DNA of 36,599 nt from UBA8914 sp034002905 (GCA_034002905.1 JAVEZQ010000015.1:1-36599), one strand, 5' to 3'. Positions 22,029 through 31,048 are shown, numbered from the stretch's first letter. Notes: generated by a model not told the origin, from the sequence alone. Program-made: numbers and translations.

Positions 22029-24288
22029 AAACAGGTGTCATCGTTAGAATTTTGGCAGGGGTCGGGTAATCGTCATAAATGTATGGCGCAACATACTGGT
22101 CATCCCACGATGAATCCACGCCGATTTCAAGAATGCCTGAATATGGCTCGATGGGCTTTGCCATGTCGCCGTCTTGGAAACGGGGCGGGATTTCATTCAG
22201 CGGGTCACGGGGGCTTTGTGCGGCCTTCAAACCGCGCGTGCGGTACACTTCAAGATAAATCATTTTTATGCGCTTCGGGTCGCCTTTGGTCGCGCCTTCT
22301 TCGCCTTGGTCTGATTCGGTCGCCATCGGCTGCAACTCATACGTTGTGCCAAGCCCAACGCTGATTGTTGAATATGGTGAAGGGATGGTGATGCGCCCAT
22401 TCTGCACAACTTGGTCTGCAATCACGTTTCCATCAGCGTAAACCTTTACGGTTTCACCCTCAAGATGCCATAGGCCGCCGATGTTGTTTGTCGGGTCGCC
22501 GGTGCGCGATAGTCCGCAGTCAACAAAATAGGCGTTGTCAATCGGGTCATCAATGTATTCTTCCAGCGTTTCAATATATCGGCGTTCTTGCCCGTTGATT
22601 GTTCGGCGAACGACAAAATAAACGATGTCGCGGCGCAGGTCTTCATTGGGGATGACGGCCACGGATTCAACAGTTCCCTGCGTTTCATGGCGCGCCCATC
22701 CCCAAACACGGTGTTCGCGCAGATAGGTAAGCGTGCAAAGGCTTCCGTCTGTCATTACTGCCCATATGATGTCATCTGGTTCTTGGGCGAAAGCCCATTC
22801 TTTGACCTCACGATTTTTAAGCAAGTGGCGGCAAAGCACGGAAAGGTCATTCCCGTTGTAGCCATCGCTTTCAAACGTGTATGAATAATCACGGATGCGC
22901 TTGCCATAGCGGGCGGCAAAGATTGCCGTGTTGCCAATCATGATGGGCTTGACCGTAGATATTCCGTAATTGGTTTCTGGCACGACATCAACGGTGGTGG
23001 GGGAAAGAACGCCATCGCTTCCGATTTTCCATTCTTGGCTTGTTGTCATAGCCAGCAATGTGCGGAACGGGATAAGGTGTCGGATAGCATTTACCTGCCC
23101 TGATGCAATGGCGAAGGTAATGGCATCATCAGCCTTGCTGGGAAGGGATGTTGTCATGTTCCCATAAGCACCTGCGCGGCTCATAAAGATTGTGTCTGGG
23201 CGGCTTTTCGTGCTGGCGAATACTCGGCGTTGCTGCTGGAATGCAACAACAGCTGGGCAGTCATTAGAGCCATCGCCGCCGAAAGGGTTTCCGGCGCGCG
23301 GGGCAGTGTCCAGCACGTCAGGGTCAATGTTCTGGTCAATGAAGCTGTTGCTTTCGCTTGAGCCAATATAACCGAAAACGCCTGATTTCTCTTTGTAAAT
23401 GTTGTATCTGATGGCGTTTGGAACGGATGACCAAGAAACGGTGTTTCTGTTTCCAGCCGTTGAAAGGTTGTTGTTCACGCTTGCGGTCGATGATGGCAGC
23501 GATTCTTCATAGTTTAATTCGATGACTGCCGTGACCTTATAGCGGTATGTCGTGCTGCCTGTTCCAACGGTGGCAGATGCGGTCACGCCCGTTGGTGGTG
23601 ATACTGACGGCGCAAAGGTGATGGTGTTCATTGTCCATGACGTGTGGCCTGTTCGGGTCAATTCCCGTGGCGCATAGTCTGGGTGGCATATCGTCATAAC
23701 GTCTGCCGTCTGCGTATAATACAGGCGGTCAAGGTCTGCTGCGTCATATGGCGTTGCAATCTGATATACGCGCCCAGATTTGCCGCCGCCTGTGTAGGCA
23801 TCCATTCCGGTTGTGTCTATGCCGTTTAGGGAGAATGTGTTGGCATCAATGACGGTGATTTTCGCTTGGCGGAAATTCAGGTCAATCATTCCGCCAATTT
23901 CGTAAAGGAAAACTTCCTGCCCCGTGGCATATCCATGTGCTGCGGATGTCACAACGGCGGGGTTTGCCTGTGTGATGTTGGTGATGGTTTTTGCATCCTC
24001 AAGAACAAGCGCGCCGTTTCTGTAAACCCGCATATACTGGTGTCCAAATTCAAGGACATAAGGCTGCACGGTTGAAAACTCGAAGGGGATAAGGCGGACG
24101 GCTCTGCTTTCATCACCCGCCTGCGAAACAAAGCGCGTGCCAGGGCGTTTGTATGCGCCGCCCTGTGGCATGATAATCCAGTTTTTCATTATCATGCAGC
24201 CTGTGCCGTACTTGTCTATATCGTATCGGCCATACATATCTGGGCTTAGTTCGCCCGCTGAAAATGATTTGTATGTCTTTTTTGGCAT
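22018..24288 (-). CDS. tail nozzle protein (T7 gp12-like, tail tubular protein B)
   Basis: A 756-residue product. The start (PKKTYKSFSAGELSPDMYGR, YDIDKYGTGC, MKNWIIMPQGGAYKRPGTRF) is the signature of podovirus tail tubular protein B. Length agrees with the family (T7 gp12 is 794 residues). It contains beta-rich repeats and a fibronectin-like PPTGVTASATVGTGSTTYRY segment (about residues 235-255). It forms the nozzle closing the tail. The gene begins five bases after the tubular protein A gene ends, so both are co-translated. Confidence 0.9.
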   Translation of the reverse strand: MPKKTYKSFSAGELSPDMYGRYDIDKYGTGCMIMKNWIIMPQGGAYKRPGTRFVSQAGDESRAVRLIPFEFSTVQPYVLEFGHQYMRVYRNGALVLEDAKTITNITQANPAVVTSAAHGYATGQEVFLYEIGGMIDLNFRQAKITVIDANTFSLNGIDTTGMDAYTGGGKSGRVYQIATPYDAADLDRLYYTQTADVMTICHPDYAPRELTRTGHTSWTMNTITFAPSVSPPTGVTASATVGTGSTTYRYKVTAVIELNYEESLPSSTASVNNNLSTAGNRNTVSWSSVPNAIRYNIYKEKSGVFGYIGSSESNSFIDQNIDPDVLDTAPRAGNPFGGDGSNDCPAVVAFQQQRRVFASTKSRPDTIFMSRAGAYGNMTTSLPSKADDAITFAIASGQVNAIRHLIPFRTLLAMTTSQEWKIGSDGVLSPTTVDVVPETNYGISTVKPIMIGNTAIFAARYGKRIRDYSYTFESDGYNGNDLSVLCRHLLKNREVKEWAFAQEPDDIIWAVMTDGSLCTLTYLREHRVWGWARHETQGTVESVAVIPNEDLRRDIVYFVVRRTINGQERRYIETLEEYIDDPIDNAYFVDCGLSRTGDPTNNIGGLWHLEGETVKVYADGNVIADQVVQNGRITIPSPYSTISVGLGTTYELQPMATESDQGEEGATKGDPKRIKMIYLEVYRTRGLKAAQSPRDPLNEIPPRFQDGDMAKPIEPYSGILEIGVDSSWDDQYVAPYIYDDYPTPAKILTMTPVYEL

Positions 24289-24293
24289 GGCTC

Positions 24294-24896
24294 TTATCGT
24301 TCCTTAATCCATTCAGCGTCTTGTTCGGGCTTGTCCTGCGCTTCGGCTTCGCCGCTGCGGATGGCTTCGGATAGGTGATATTGAAACATTTGCGACATAT
24401 CGGCTGGCGTTCGGCTGTTCTTGCTCATGATGCGCGCCAGCGGGATTGCCATGTAGTGCGTCAGGGTATCAATAAACTTCGGCGTGAAAACGGCTGGTGA
24501 TTGGACATCGCGGATATAGATAAGGTGCGCGCCAGCTTCATCCGTCCAAATGACACGGGTTTCCTTGCCGGTGACTTCATCATAGCGAAGCGCGGTTTGA
24601 AAGGGGATTTCCTTTTGCTGGTCGTCATCGCGGGCAATTTCAATGGCCTTGATGCAGCCTTGCGGGTAATGGTATTCATATGCCCACCCCTTGGCCTTTT
24701 GCCCTGTCAGCGAAAGCGCAACGGTTGTTTTGGCGAATGACCAGTTTGCCATCGTAAGCAGCCCTTTTTTGGATTGCTCATAGATGGCTTCGCAGTTTCG
24801 GCGTTCTGTGCTGTCTTCGGTTGGTGAGTGAATGCGGCGTGAATGCCCGATATTGAACAGCGCAAGGTTATAGATTTCAGTTTTGTCCGTTGACAT
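24294..24896 (-). CDS. head-tail adaptor (T7 gp11-like, tail tubular protein A)
   Basis: A 200-residue product, taking ATG 24896 (MSTDKTEIYNLALFNIGHSR). IYNLALFNIG, CEAIYEQSKKGLLTMANWSF, LPEYHYPQGC-like YEYHYPQGCIKAIEI and the C-terminal ALARIMSKN pattern are typical of tail tubular protein A. Length matches T7 gp11 (196). It forms the ring between portal and nozzle. The start overlaps the capsid-staple-like gene by 20 bases. An upstream in-frame start at 24944 would add 16 basic residues and is less likely. Confidence 0.85.
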   Translation of the reverse strand: MSTDKTEIYNLALFNIGHSRRIHSPTEDSTERRNCEAIYEQSKKGLLTMANWSFAKTTVALSLTGQKAKGWAYEYHYPQGCIKAIEIARDDDQQKEIPFQTALRYDEVTGKETRVIWTDEAGAHLIYIRDVQSPAVFTPKFIDTLTHYMAIPLARIMSKNSRTPADMSQMFQYHLSEAIRSGEAEAQDKPEQDAEWIKER

Positions 24897-25203
24897 CTTT
24901 TTCCCCGTAGGCTTTTGCCATCTTGTTCGCTGGGGTTTCTTCATGCTCTGCGGGTTTCAGGCATCCCATTTCGGTGATGCAAACATAGCATTCCGTTTGC
25001 CCCTCGCGCTTTGTTACGCTTGAAACTTTGATTGTTGCCACGACATTGAGGATGTCGCCAGGCTGCACGGTTTCTTCAAGGCCAAGGCCTTCAACCTGCT
25101 TGGGATTGAGGAAGAAGCCGACAGGATATTTGTTATCATGGAACGGCAGGCAGCAAGAAGATGATTCGGTGCTGCTCATATCAATCTTTTTAACGTCCAT
25201 CAT
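24877..25203 (-). CDS. capsid-staple-like protein
   Basis: A 108-residue product. The centre DNKYPVGFFLNPKQVEGLGL, PGDILNVVATIKVSSVTKRE and CYVCITEMGCLKP matches a small family annotated as capsid staple proteins in podoviruses: a short acidic head, a beta-rich core and a Lys/Ala tail. It probably binds between capsomers. Two adjacent ATG codons (25203 and 25200) are possible starts, after GAGGAAG. It sits between the head genes and the tail adaptor. Confidence 0.6.
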   Translation of the reverse strand: MMDVKKIDMSSTESSSCCLPFHDNKYPVGFFLNPKQVEGLGLEETVQPGDILNVVATIKVSSVTKREGQTECYVCITEMGCLKPAEHEETPANKMAKAYGEKDVNGQN

Positions 25204-25237
25204 GTCGGCTTCCTCTGTGTTTTATGCGGTTGGTTTG

Positions 25238-25717
25238 TTATTCTGCGGCTGGTGCTGCGCGGACAAAATCAGGTGCGGCAGCTTCAATTTCGGCGCGCGT
25301 CAGGTTATCAAGGCCGGATGCTGCTGCAACGGTTTCAACCTTTGGCTTGCCGCTGGAAGTCCAGTCAGCGTCATTGTTATGGTCAAGCAATTCCAGCGAT
25401 TGCAGGATTGTTGCTTTGCGGGTTTCACCGTCCTTGCCTGTTGGCAAAGGCTCTGCGGCTGGTGCTGCGTTTCCGCCTGCAATTTTGTTTGCCAAGGCAT
25501 CAGCCAGCTTGTCCTGAACGCCTGCGGGCTGTTCGCCGATTTCATTGCCCTGCGCGTCCACTTCAACGCCCCATAAAGGCGGGTTTTGGCCTTCGGCCAA
25601 TTCCAGCGGAACGATGGATGCTGTGACATCTGCTTGGTCGTCTGCTGCGGGATAGTGAACGCCGTCAATAAATGCACCGGCTTTGTGCGTGACTTTGAAA
25701 TAACGAGTCTTGCTCAT
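25238..25717 (-). CDS. head-associated structural protein
   Basis: A 159-residue product from ATG 25717 (MSKTRYFKVTHKAGAFIDGV). The N-terminal 60 residues look beta-rich. The C-terminus carries LDHNNDADWTSSGKPKVETV and GLDNLTRAEIEAAAPDFVR, a widespread motif in phage head proteins beside capsid genes (consensus like LDxxNDxxWTxxGxPxV). The middle is Ala/Glu linker. Likely a decoration or head-completion protein. An in-frame start at 25753 would add only Lys/Glu residues. Confidence 0.6.
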   Translation of the reverse strand: MSKTRYFKVTHKAGAFIDGVHYPAADDQADVTASIVPLELAEGQNPPLWGVEVDAQGNEIGEQPAGVQDKLADALANKIAGGNAAPAAEPLPTGKDGETRKATILQSLELLDHNNDADWTSSGKPKVETVAAASGLDNLTRAEIEAAAPDFVRAAPAAE

Positions 25718-25761
25718 GATTGTTTCTTCCTTCTTTGGTTTCATTTCTTTCATGGAATAAA

Positions 25762-25786
25762 GGGGCGGCCTGTTAAAACCGCCCCC
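25762..25786 (-). other. intergenic GGGGCGG hairpin after cement gene
   Basis: GGGGCGG (25762-25768) pairs with CCGCCCC (25779-25785), 10-base loop. On the minus strand it is followed by TTTATTCC, so partial termination is possible. It is the same stem as at 26242-26261 and 36351-36373. It probably acts as a 3' stabiliser or attenuator between head genes. Confidence 0.6.
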
Positions 25787-25796
25787 TTAAAAAGGC

Positions 25797-26198
25797 TTAG
25801 GCCTGATTGACAAGCGTTTGGTCGCCGAACGGCTGCAATACGGCTGTAATCTCGCCCGTGGTCGGGTCTGTGCCTGTCACGTTGTAATCCAAGCGGACAT
25901 ATTGCTTCACGCCATCCAGCAAGCTGCCAAGGTCAATGCGGCGGCCTGCGGTCAATCCTGCCAAGGCGACAGTAACGGATTGATGGTTGATAGGCGCAGC
26001 AAAGTTTTCCGTGGTCGAAGACTGAACGGTGATGGTCAGGCTGGTCAGCGTGTTGAAGTTTTCTTCAACTTGGGCGATGACGGACAGGGGATTGCCAGGG
26101 GCAAGGCCTGCTTTGCCAAGGTTTACTACGTTTGTGGACACGGCATCGCCGGTGATGGCCTGCTTGTCCGAAAAGACTTGTTGAGCGTCGATAAGCAT
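25797..26198 (-). CDS. Bbp16-family capsid cement protein
   Basis: A 133-residue product: LIDAQQVFSDKQAITGDAVS, TNVVNLGKAGLAPGNPLSVI, TLTITVQSS-type strands and LDYNVTGTDPTTGEITAVL. This is the Bbp16 family, jellyroll cement proteins clamping the capsid of BPP-1-like phages. Length agrees. It directly follows the major capsid gene with 72 bases between, which hold a hairpin. High copy number is expected. Confidence 0.85.
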   Translation of the reverse strand: MLIDAQQVFSDKQAITGDAVSTNVVNLGKAGLAPGNPLSVIAQVEENFNTLTSLTITVQSSTTENFAAPINHQSVTVALAGLTAGRRIDLGSLLDGVKQYVRLDYNVTGTDPTTGEITAVLQPFGDQTLVNQA

Positions 26199-26241
26199 TT
26201 TCTGTTTTCCTTTTCTGGTTTGGTTTGGCTTGTTTTGGGAA

Positions 26242-26261
26242 GGGGCGGCCTAAACCGCCCC
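26242..26261 (-). other. intergenic GGGGCGG hairpin after major capsid gene
   Basis: GGGGCGG (26242-26248) pairs with CCGCCCC (26255-26261), 6-base loop. The minus strand continues TTCCCAAAAC, a poor terminator. The stem matches those at 25762-25786 and 36351-36373. Confidence 0.6.
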
Positions 26262-26270
26262 AGCCTTCAA

Positions 26271-27278
26271 TTAGACAACGCGGCCTTCTGCATCCGTCAG
26301 GGCATCGCACTTGATGATAGGAATGCCGCGGAATGCGGTAAATTCCTGACCGTGGATTTCCTTCAAGGTGAATGCGCCGTTGCTCTTTTCGGTCGTCATG
26401 ATGTCTGCCCACGTTTTGGTGGTTTCGTTCATCAAGAAGGCGTACTTCAAGCCATAGCCATTCGGGTTGCCAGGGATTTTGTTCATCGCCTGAATCATAT
26501 GACGCAACAGCTTTGCGCTGGTGTCAGAGCCGCTGCCGAAGGTGGCAAGGTCGGACACGTCAATGTTGGCGATGCGGATAAGGTGGCGGTAGTCTTTGAC
26601 TGCCAAACCTGCGTGCCATGTGAATTTGGTCATCTTCACAGTGCGGCGCGTTCCCGAATCCTGAACAACCTGTTTGCCAAGGTCTTCACGCTCGATGCCT
26701 GCATTCGTACCTTTTGGGAAGATACCATGCAAGCCGCGCTCGCCAAGGCCTACCAGCCAGATAGATGTGTTGTCGGTGCTTTGACCGCCAGCATCAATAA
26801 TCTGGTTGCCGTATTCACCGTTCTTTGCGTTGTAGCGTGGAGCAAGCCCCAAGAAGCGGTCAATATACGTGGCAGGGTTGCCATAGAAAAAGGTCGTGCT
26901 GAAAAAGTCGTTCATCGCTTCAAGGTGTGCGATGTCTTCCGAAGCACGGATTGCCGACTCGTTGCCGCCCAAGCGCAGAAGTTCGGTGTCTGCTTCGGAA
27001 TATGCTTCCAGCAGCATCGTGCCTTCGTCAACCTGTTTGGTCAGCGATTTGGTGGGCTTCACGCCTTGGTTAATGCGGCGCGTGCCAACGGTAGGCTTGC
27101 CCGCGCGGATGGTCGTGCGGTGGCCTGTCGGCAGGTTGCCTTCCATGAAGGGAAGGAATTTCAGAATGTCGTTCTGTTGGGAAAGCACTTCCACAACGGC
27201 TGCGACATCTTCCAAGTTAGGGTCAAGACGCTTTGCAAGGTCTGCAAAGGTAAAGACATCAGTTCCAAGTGTAGCCAT
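26271..27278 (-). CDS. major capsid protein (Bbp17 / GP13-like)
   Basis: A 335-residue product. LAKRLDPNLEDVAAVVEVLS, QNDILKFLPFMEGNLPTGHR, WLVGLGERGLHGIFPKGTNA, RIANIDVSDL and FRGIPIIKCDAL are typical of the Bbp17/GP13 family of HK97-fold capsid proteins. Length matches. It forms the icosahedral shell with the Bbp16-like cement. Preceded by the scaffold gene (17 bases apart) and followed by cement. The 491-residue open frame on the opposite strand is a shadow of this gene. Confidence 0.9.
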   Translation of the reverse strand: MATLGTDVFTFADLAKRLDPNLEDVAAVVEVLSQQNDILKFLPFMEGNLPTGHRTTIRAGKPTVGTRRINQGVKPTKSLTKQVDEGTMLLEAYSEADTELLRLGGNESAIRASEDIAHLEAMNDFFSTTFFYGNPATYIDRFLGLAPRYNAKNGEYGNQIIDAGGQSTDNTSIWLVGLGERGLHGIFPKGTNAGIEREDLGKQVVQDSGTRRTVKMTKFTWHAGLAVKDYRHLIRIANIDVSDLATFGSGSDTSAKLLRHMIQAMNKIPGNPNGYGLKYAFLMNETTKTWADIMTTEKSNGAFTLKEIHGQEFTAFRGIPIIKCDALTDAEGRVV

Positions 27279-27295
27279 GTTTTATTCTCCTAATG

Positions 27296-28087
27296 TTAAG
27301 ATTCGGCGGGATACCATTTTTGTGCCAAAGATTTCTGCCCCTGTTGACCGGATGCCATGCCGACAAACGGTCTGTCTTCCCCTGTCCGCTCCGCAATAGC
27401 CATGCACATTGCGAAAAAGCCAGGGTGGTTGCCAAGCCCGTAATGGGTAAGGACTTGCCGTTTTTCGTCCGTGTCAAAGAAATGCTTTACCACTTCTTCT
27501 GCGCGTCCGACATTTTCAAGGAATTTGGCTTCGCCTTCATTCCCGAAAAGTTCCATCGACTCCTTACGCCATCCTTCAACAACCGCGGCGTGTTGGTCTG
27601 CCATGTTCTTTGCTGCTTTAGACAGCATTGAAGCGGCAACATCAACAAGCTTTTGCGCCTGTTCTTGGTTAGCCCCCAATTCCTGCAAGAGCGGCGTTGC
27701 TTCGTTCATCGCAACTTCATCCAGTTCCATGCCTTCCGGCATGGTGAATTGCTCATAAGCAGGTTTCTGCGCGTCTTGGTTTCCCTCCTTCTTGTCCTCA
27801 CCATCGGCATCCTTATCGGTATCCGTGGGGTCTTGGTCATTAGAAGACTGGCTGTCCTTGTCGGCTTCACCAGCTTCGGGTTGGTCTGCACCTTGCGCTT
27901 GTGCATCTTTTCCCGAATCCTTTGCGGCTGCGGCTGCGCCATCTGCTGCGGGCGTATCCGCTCCGCTTGGCTGCTGCGCGCCTGAATCCTGTGTTGCTGC
28001 GGCAGGCGTTGCGGTGTCTGCAACTGGTGCGGCTGCTGGGGTTGCGGCATCACTCGCCGCTGGTGTCGCTGTCGTTTCTGTCGTCAT
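27296..28087 (-). CDS. scaffolding protein
   Basis: A 263-residue product. Residues 1-110 are Ala/Pro/Asp/Gln-rich and disordered. The rest is helical: TPLLQELGANQEQAQKLVDV, GWRKESMELFGNEGEAKFLE, HPGFFAMCMAIAERTGEDRP. This composition, the helical C-terminal binding part, and location between portal and capsid genes fit podovirus scaffolds. It should guide procapsid assembly and then leave. The start overlaps the Bbp19-like gene by 38 bases. Confidence 0.75.
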   Translation of the reverse strand: MTTETTATPAASDAATPAAAPVADTATPAAATQDSGAQQPSGADTPAADGAAAAAKDSGKDAQAQGADQPEAGEADKDSQSSNDQDPTDTDKDADGEDKKEGNQDAQKPAYEQFTMPEGMELDEVAMNEATPLLQELGANQEQAQKLVDVAASMLSKAAKNMADQHAAVVEGWRKESMELFGNEGEAKFLENVGRAEEVVKHFFDTDEKRQVLTHYGLGNHPGFFAMCMAIAERTGEDRPFVGMASGQQGQKSLAQKWYPAES

Positions 28088-28400
28088 CGTAATTTCCTGC
28101 CTTTTGGTTGAAGTCCTTGTCCGCCTGAATTTTAGCCATTATTTCCTTATCATGCAACAACGCTTTATTAAGCCACCACAATCCGGCGTTTCTGTATCCC
28201 TCGTTAAAGGCGTGTTCTGACGGGTTCGGGTTGAAGGCTGTGTGGAATATGTTTGCTTGTTCAAGGAATGATGCCAGAACAAAGCGGCAGTCTGGGTCAT
28301 TGCATATTTTGGCAATGCCATTGGCTTCGCGCTCATTCAGGTGGTACGCCTTGCGCTTTGCGTCCTTAACGGCTTCTGGGTTGCTGCTGTCATATGCCAT
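28050..28400 (-). CDS. Bbp19-like protein
   Basis: A 116-residue product from ATG 28400 (MAYDSSNPEA). CRFVLASFLEQANIFHTAFN and HAFNEGYRNAGLWWLNKALL match the Bbp19 family of small proteins coded between portal and scaffold in BPP-1-like phages. Function unknown. GGGGTG, contributed by the end of the portal gene, lies about 8 bases upstream, and the start is four bases after the portal stop. A TTG at 28415 in frame is possible but less likely. Confidence 0.75.
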   Translation of the reverse strand: MAYDSSNPEAVKDAKRKAYHLNEREANGIAKICNDPDCRFVLASFLEQANIFHTAFNPNPSEHAFNEGYRNAGLWWLNKALLHDKEIMAKIQADKDFNQKAGNYDDDRNDSDTSGE

Positions 28401-28404
28401 CGGT

Positions 28405-30126
28405 TTACACCCCAATCATTGCGTTAAGGGCTGTTGTGTCGCCAATGGGCGTTTCTGACAGGGCTTGCGCTGCCTGAACGCCAGCCATTCCCATTTGCAT
28501 CTGCTGTGCCTGCTGTGCCTGCTGCGCGCGTGCTTCACGTTTTTCTGCAACCGCATCATCGCCGACAATAATGCGCTGCGGAACGCCAAGCATTGTGCCG
28601 ACTTCATCAATCGACTGGTCAATGTCCACCTTGTCGATAGCATTGGGGAAGAATTGCGCCGCATAGCCGGTGAATGAAAGGAATTTCTCAATCGCCCCAA
28701 TGCCGACTTGTTGCTGCGCTTGTGCCAGAACGCTGATATATTCAACCTTCAACGGCATCCCTTGTATTTCTTCGGGCGGCGGCGCAAGCTGCTCATGAAG
28801 CATCATGATTTCAAAAGCGCGCTCAATGCACGGGTCAAGGTATTCGTTGCCCAAACGCTCAACAACCGGCCCTAATTGAATCAGCTTTTCTTCGTGGCGT
28901 TCAGCCACTTCCGTTGCTGTCATCTGGCGGCGGTCTGAATTGGCCAGCATCAAGAACAGGTCGGCATAGAAGGCGCGATTGATGCGCTGTTCATCAACCT
29001 GAATGTCTTGGATAAGGTACTGCAAAGGCAGGTTCACTTCGTAAAGCGGGCGGATTGCATCGGCATTGACGTTCGGTGGGCGATATGTCACGCCGCCTGG
29101 CAAGCCAGAAACGGGGTATTGCCCTTGTCGCATTTCTGACGGCGCGCTGGTCGGCGGGTTGATAAGCTTTTGCAAGCCTTTTGCCTTTTCACGCTCTTTA
29201 AGCTGAACAGCTTTGGTGTCGCCGATTGCGTCCATACCAACGCCAACGCCCCAAGGTTCATCGTCTGTGGTTTCCCAGCGCGGCACTTGGCATGGGAATC
29301 GGTCATATCCCGCCGTTTTAAGCGGGTGGTTATGTCCTGTTACCCAATAGCAAGAAACGAAAGGCTTTTCATTGCTGGCCTGAATAAGGTTTGCGCTTTT
29401 TGGTTTGGCGAACGGGTTGGGGAAAATCGCAATCCAAACATCACGTTCAATGAAATAATCGCTTTTGTCATAGCTTCCCTTTGTCTGCGGGTCGCAATTT
29501 TCATATCCAAAGGCCTGCACCATCTGATAAACGGTCATGCGCGACATGATAACGACTCGGTCAACTCGGCCTTTGTGGTTTGTGCCAATCCAATAGCGGC
29601 CTGTCATAAGGGCGCGGAACAGGATGACATCTTCAAAATCCTGTGTCTGCATTTGACCGGCAGTTCCGAAGATGCCAAGCGCGCCATAAAGGGTGTGGCT
29701 TGTGTTGTAAAAATTTGACCGGCGGAACACCGTTTGCATCCGCGCGGTGCTGTCATCCAGCCATTCACGGACACGGGCGTTTTCGGCAAGTTGCCAGTCT
29801 TCAATGCCCAGCTTAAACCAAGGGCGCGCTGGGCTTGTAAGGCCTGATTGCATACCTGATGCAAGGGTGCGCGCCGCGGTGCGGCAGGTGTTGTTGATGA
29901 TTTTATGCCACTTGCTTTTCTTTGTTTTCGTGGTGTCGTCAATGCGCACCATGTGCGGCGCGAAATAAGAACCAAGTTCCCGCCAGTCCGATTCATATTC
30001 AGAGCGGATTTGCTTTAATCCTGCGGTCATCTTTTCGGCCATGTCCATCAGGAATTTTTCTTGTTCCCGTGAAAGCCCGAATTTGATGCGCGGAAACTTC
30101 GTTTCTTTTCCTGTTTGGCCTATCAT
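28405..30126 (-). CDS. portal (head-to-tail connector)
   Basis: A 573-residue product. SDWRELGSYFAPHMVRIDDT, CRTAARTLASGMQSGLTSPA, RPWFKLGIEDWQLAENARVR, RRQMTATEVAERHEEKLIQL, GPVVERLGNEYLDPCIERAF: the T7 gp8-like connector family. The C-terminal part is Gln-rich helix. Twelve copies should form the portal ring, through which terminase packs DNA. It overlaps the upstream gene by four bases (ATGA). Confidence 0.95.
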   Translation of the reverse strand: MIGQTGKETKFPRIKFGLSREQEKFLMDMAEKMTAGLKQIRSEYESDWRELGSYFAPHMVRIDDTTKTKKSKWHKIINNTCRTAARTLASGMQSGLTSPARPWFKLGIEDWQLAENARVREWLDDSTARMQTVFRRSNFYNTSHTLYGALGIFGTAGQMQTQDFEDVILFRALMTGRYWIGTNHKGRVDRVVIMSRMTVYQMVQAFGYENCDPQTKGSYDKSDYFIERDVWIAIFPNPFAKPKSANLIQASNEKPFVSCYWVTGHNHPLKTAGYDRFPCQVPRWETTDDEPWGVGVGMDAIGDTKAVQLKEREKAKGLQKLINPPTSAPSEMRQGQYPVSGLPGGVTYRPPNVNADAIRPLYEVNLPLQYLIQDIQVDEQRINRAFYADLFLMLANSDRRQMTATEVAERHEEKLIQLGPVVERLGNEYLDPCIERAFEIMMLHEQLAPPPEEIQGMPLKVEYISVLAQAQQQVGIGAIEKFLSFTGYAAQFFPNAIDKVDIDQSIDEVGTMLGVPQRIIVGDDAVAEKREARAQQAQQAQQMQMGMAGVQAAQALSETPIGDTTALNAMIGV

Positions 30127-30827
30127 CCCAGAAGCTTTCTTTTGGTTTTAGTGTCATCACCGGCCATTTGCTCGTCATCATCAGAGCCAAGCGCGCCGCG
30201 TCTGGTTGCGCCCGTATCAACGCCGGTCAGGATTGTGCCCTTGTCCTTGCCATAGTCGCTGGAAAGTTCTGGCTTTCTGGTAGCGGCTTCAAGGAAACGG
30301 TCGCCTTTCCCTTTTTTGGCATAGCTTTCTTTTAGCTTGCCATATTCATCGCGCGAATAGATAAGCCCGAATTGTTCTTGGTATTGTTGCTGCTGTCTTA
30401 TCGCTGCGCCAAATCCCACCAGTCCTGTTCTTTGTCCGCCGCCAGATGATTGAACCGCTTGCATAGGGTCTGTGTCGTAGGAAATTTTGTTTTCTTTGAA
30501 CCAGCTTGAGGGTGAATAAGAAGTGGAAATCGTAGCATTTCCCTGCGCTTCTCTCTGGTTTGTTGCATAACGCTGATTCGCTGGTCGTTTTTTATCATCG
30601 GCACTTCCGACAATCGCAGCGTTTCCGCCACCGCCAATTCGGAAATACTGTGCATCAGGATTGTCTGCCAGCCATTTGTCAACATCAGCAAATGAAAGCG
30701 CACCGCTGCCAATAACGGGAACGCCTTTCAGGGTTGATTGCACGCGCTCCGATTCTTTCTTCGCTGCGGCTTCTCGGTCGTATTGTTGTTGCAGTCTGCT
30801 GCGCGGATTGAATCCTCTTAATGCCAT
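30123..30827 (-). CDS. virion-associated protein with TILT...LLG tail
   Basis: A 234-residue product; mostly Gln/Lys/Gly-rich, no enzyme motif. Residues about 40-75 include GALSFADVDKWLADNPDAQY and FRIGGGGNAAIV. The C-terminus DKGTILTGVDTGATRRGALG and the final KRKLLG resemble the end of the next upstream gene's product (GRASTIKTS and RNLLG). Such ends are found in T7 gp6.7/gp7.3-like small virion proteins just before the portal gene. Probably a virion component; function not known. Starts five bases after 30833. Confidence 0.5.
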   Translation of the reverse strand: MALRGFNPRSRLQQQYDREAAAKKESERVQSTLKGVPVIGSGALSFADVDKWLADNPDAQYFRIGGGGNAAIVGSADDKKRPANQRYATNQREAQGNATISTSYSPSSWFKENKISYDTDPMQAVQSSGGGQRTGLVGFGAAIRQQQQYQEQFGLIYSRDEYGKLKESYAKKGKGDRFLEAATRKPELSSDYGKDKGTILTGVDTGATRRGALGSDDDEQMAGDDTKTKRKLLG

Positions 30828-30832
30828 GTCTT

Positions 30833-31048
30833 TTACCCCAGCAAATTACGTTGAGCGGTGTTCGGGTCTTCATCCTCAAGGTCTGTGGATGTTTTGATTG
30901 TGCTTGCGCGTCCAGCCGCAAGGCGTGCTTGGCGGCGTTCGTCATCGCGTGCGGTTTTAACGGCTTCATCCACCATCGTTGGTGCTTCCGGCGGCGGTGG
31001 CGGCGGTGGCGGCGGTGGCGGTGCTTTGGGAGTTCCTCCTACACACAT
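30833..31048 (-). CDS. small Pro-rich virion protein (gp7.3-like position)
   Basis: A 71-residue product, MCVGGTPKA followed by eleven consecutive Pro (residues 10-20), then charged helix (DEAVKTARDDERRQARLAAG) and the ending GRASTIKTSTDLED...QRNLLG. The Pro run is a GGC-type DNA repeat (30989-31020). C-x-GG-x-PK-A-P starts and STILT-type endings recur in small proteins between terminase and portal in podoviruses, in the place of T7 gp7.3, a tail-assembly and host-range protein. Assignment rests on position and pattern. Confidence 0.5.
   Translation of the reverse strand: MCVGGTPKAPPPPPPPPPPPEAPTMVDEAVKTARDDERRQARLAAGRASTIKTSTDLEDEDPNTAQRNLLG

Noticed and set aside
25818..27293. 491-residue plus-strand frame opposite the capsid and cement genes
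   Set aside because: It mirrors the codon structure of the capsid gene, crosses the gene boundary and matches no family I know. All neighbours run leftward.
30989..31020. GGC-type microsatellite as a regulatory repeat
   Set aside because: It encodes the proline run of a small virion protein in frame; no sign of another function.
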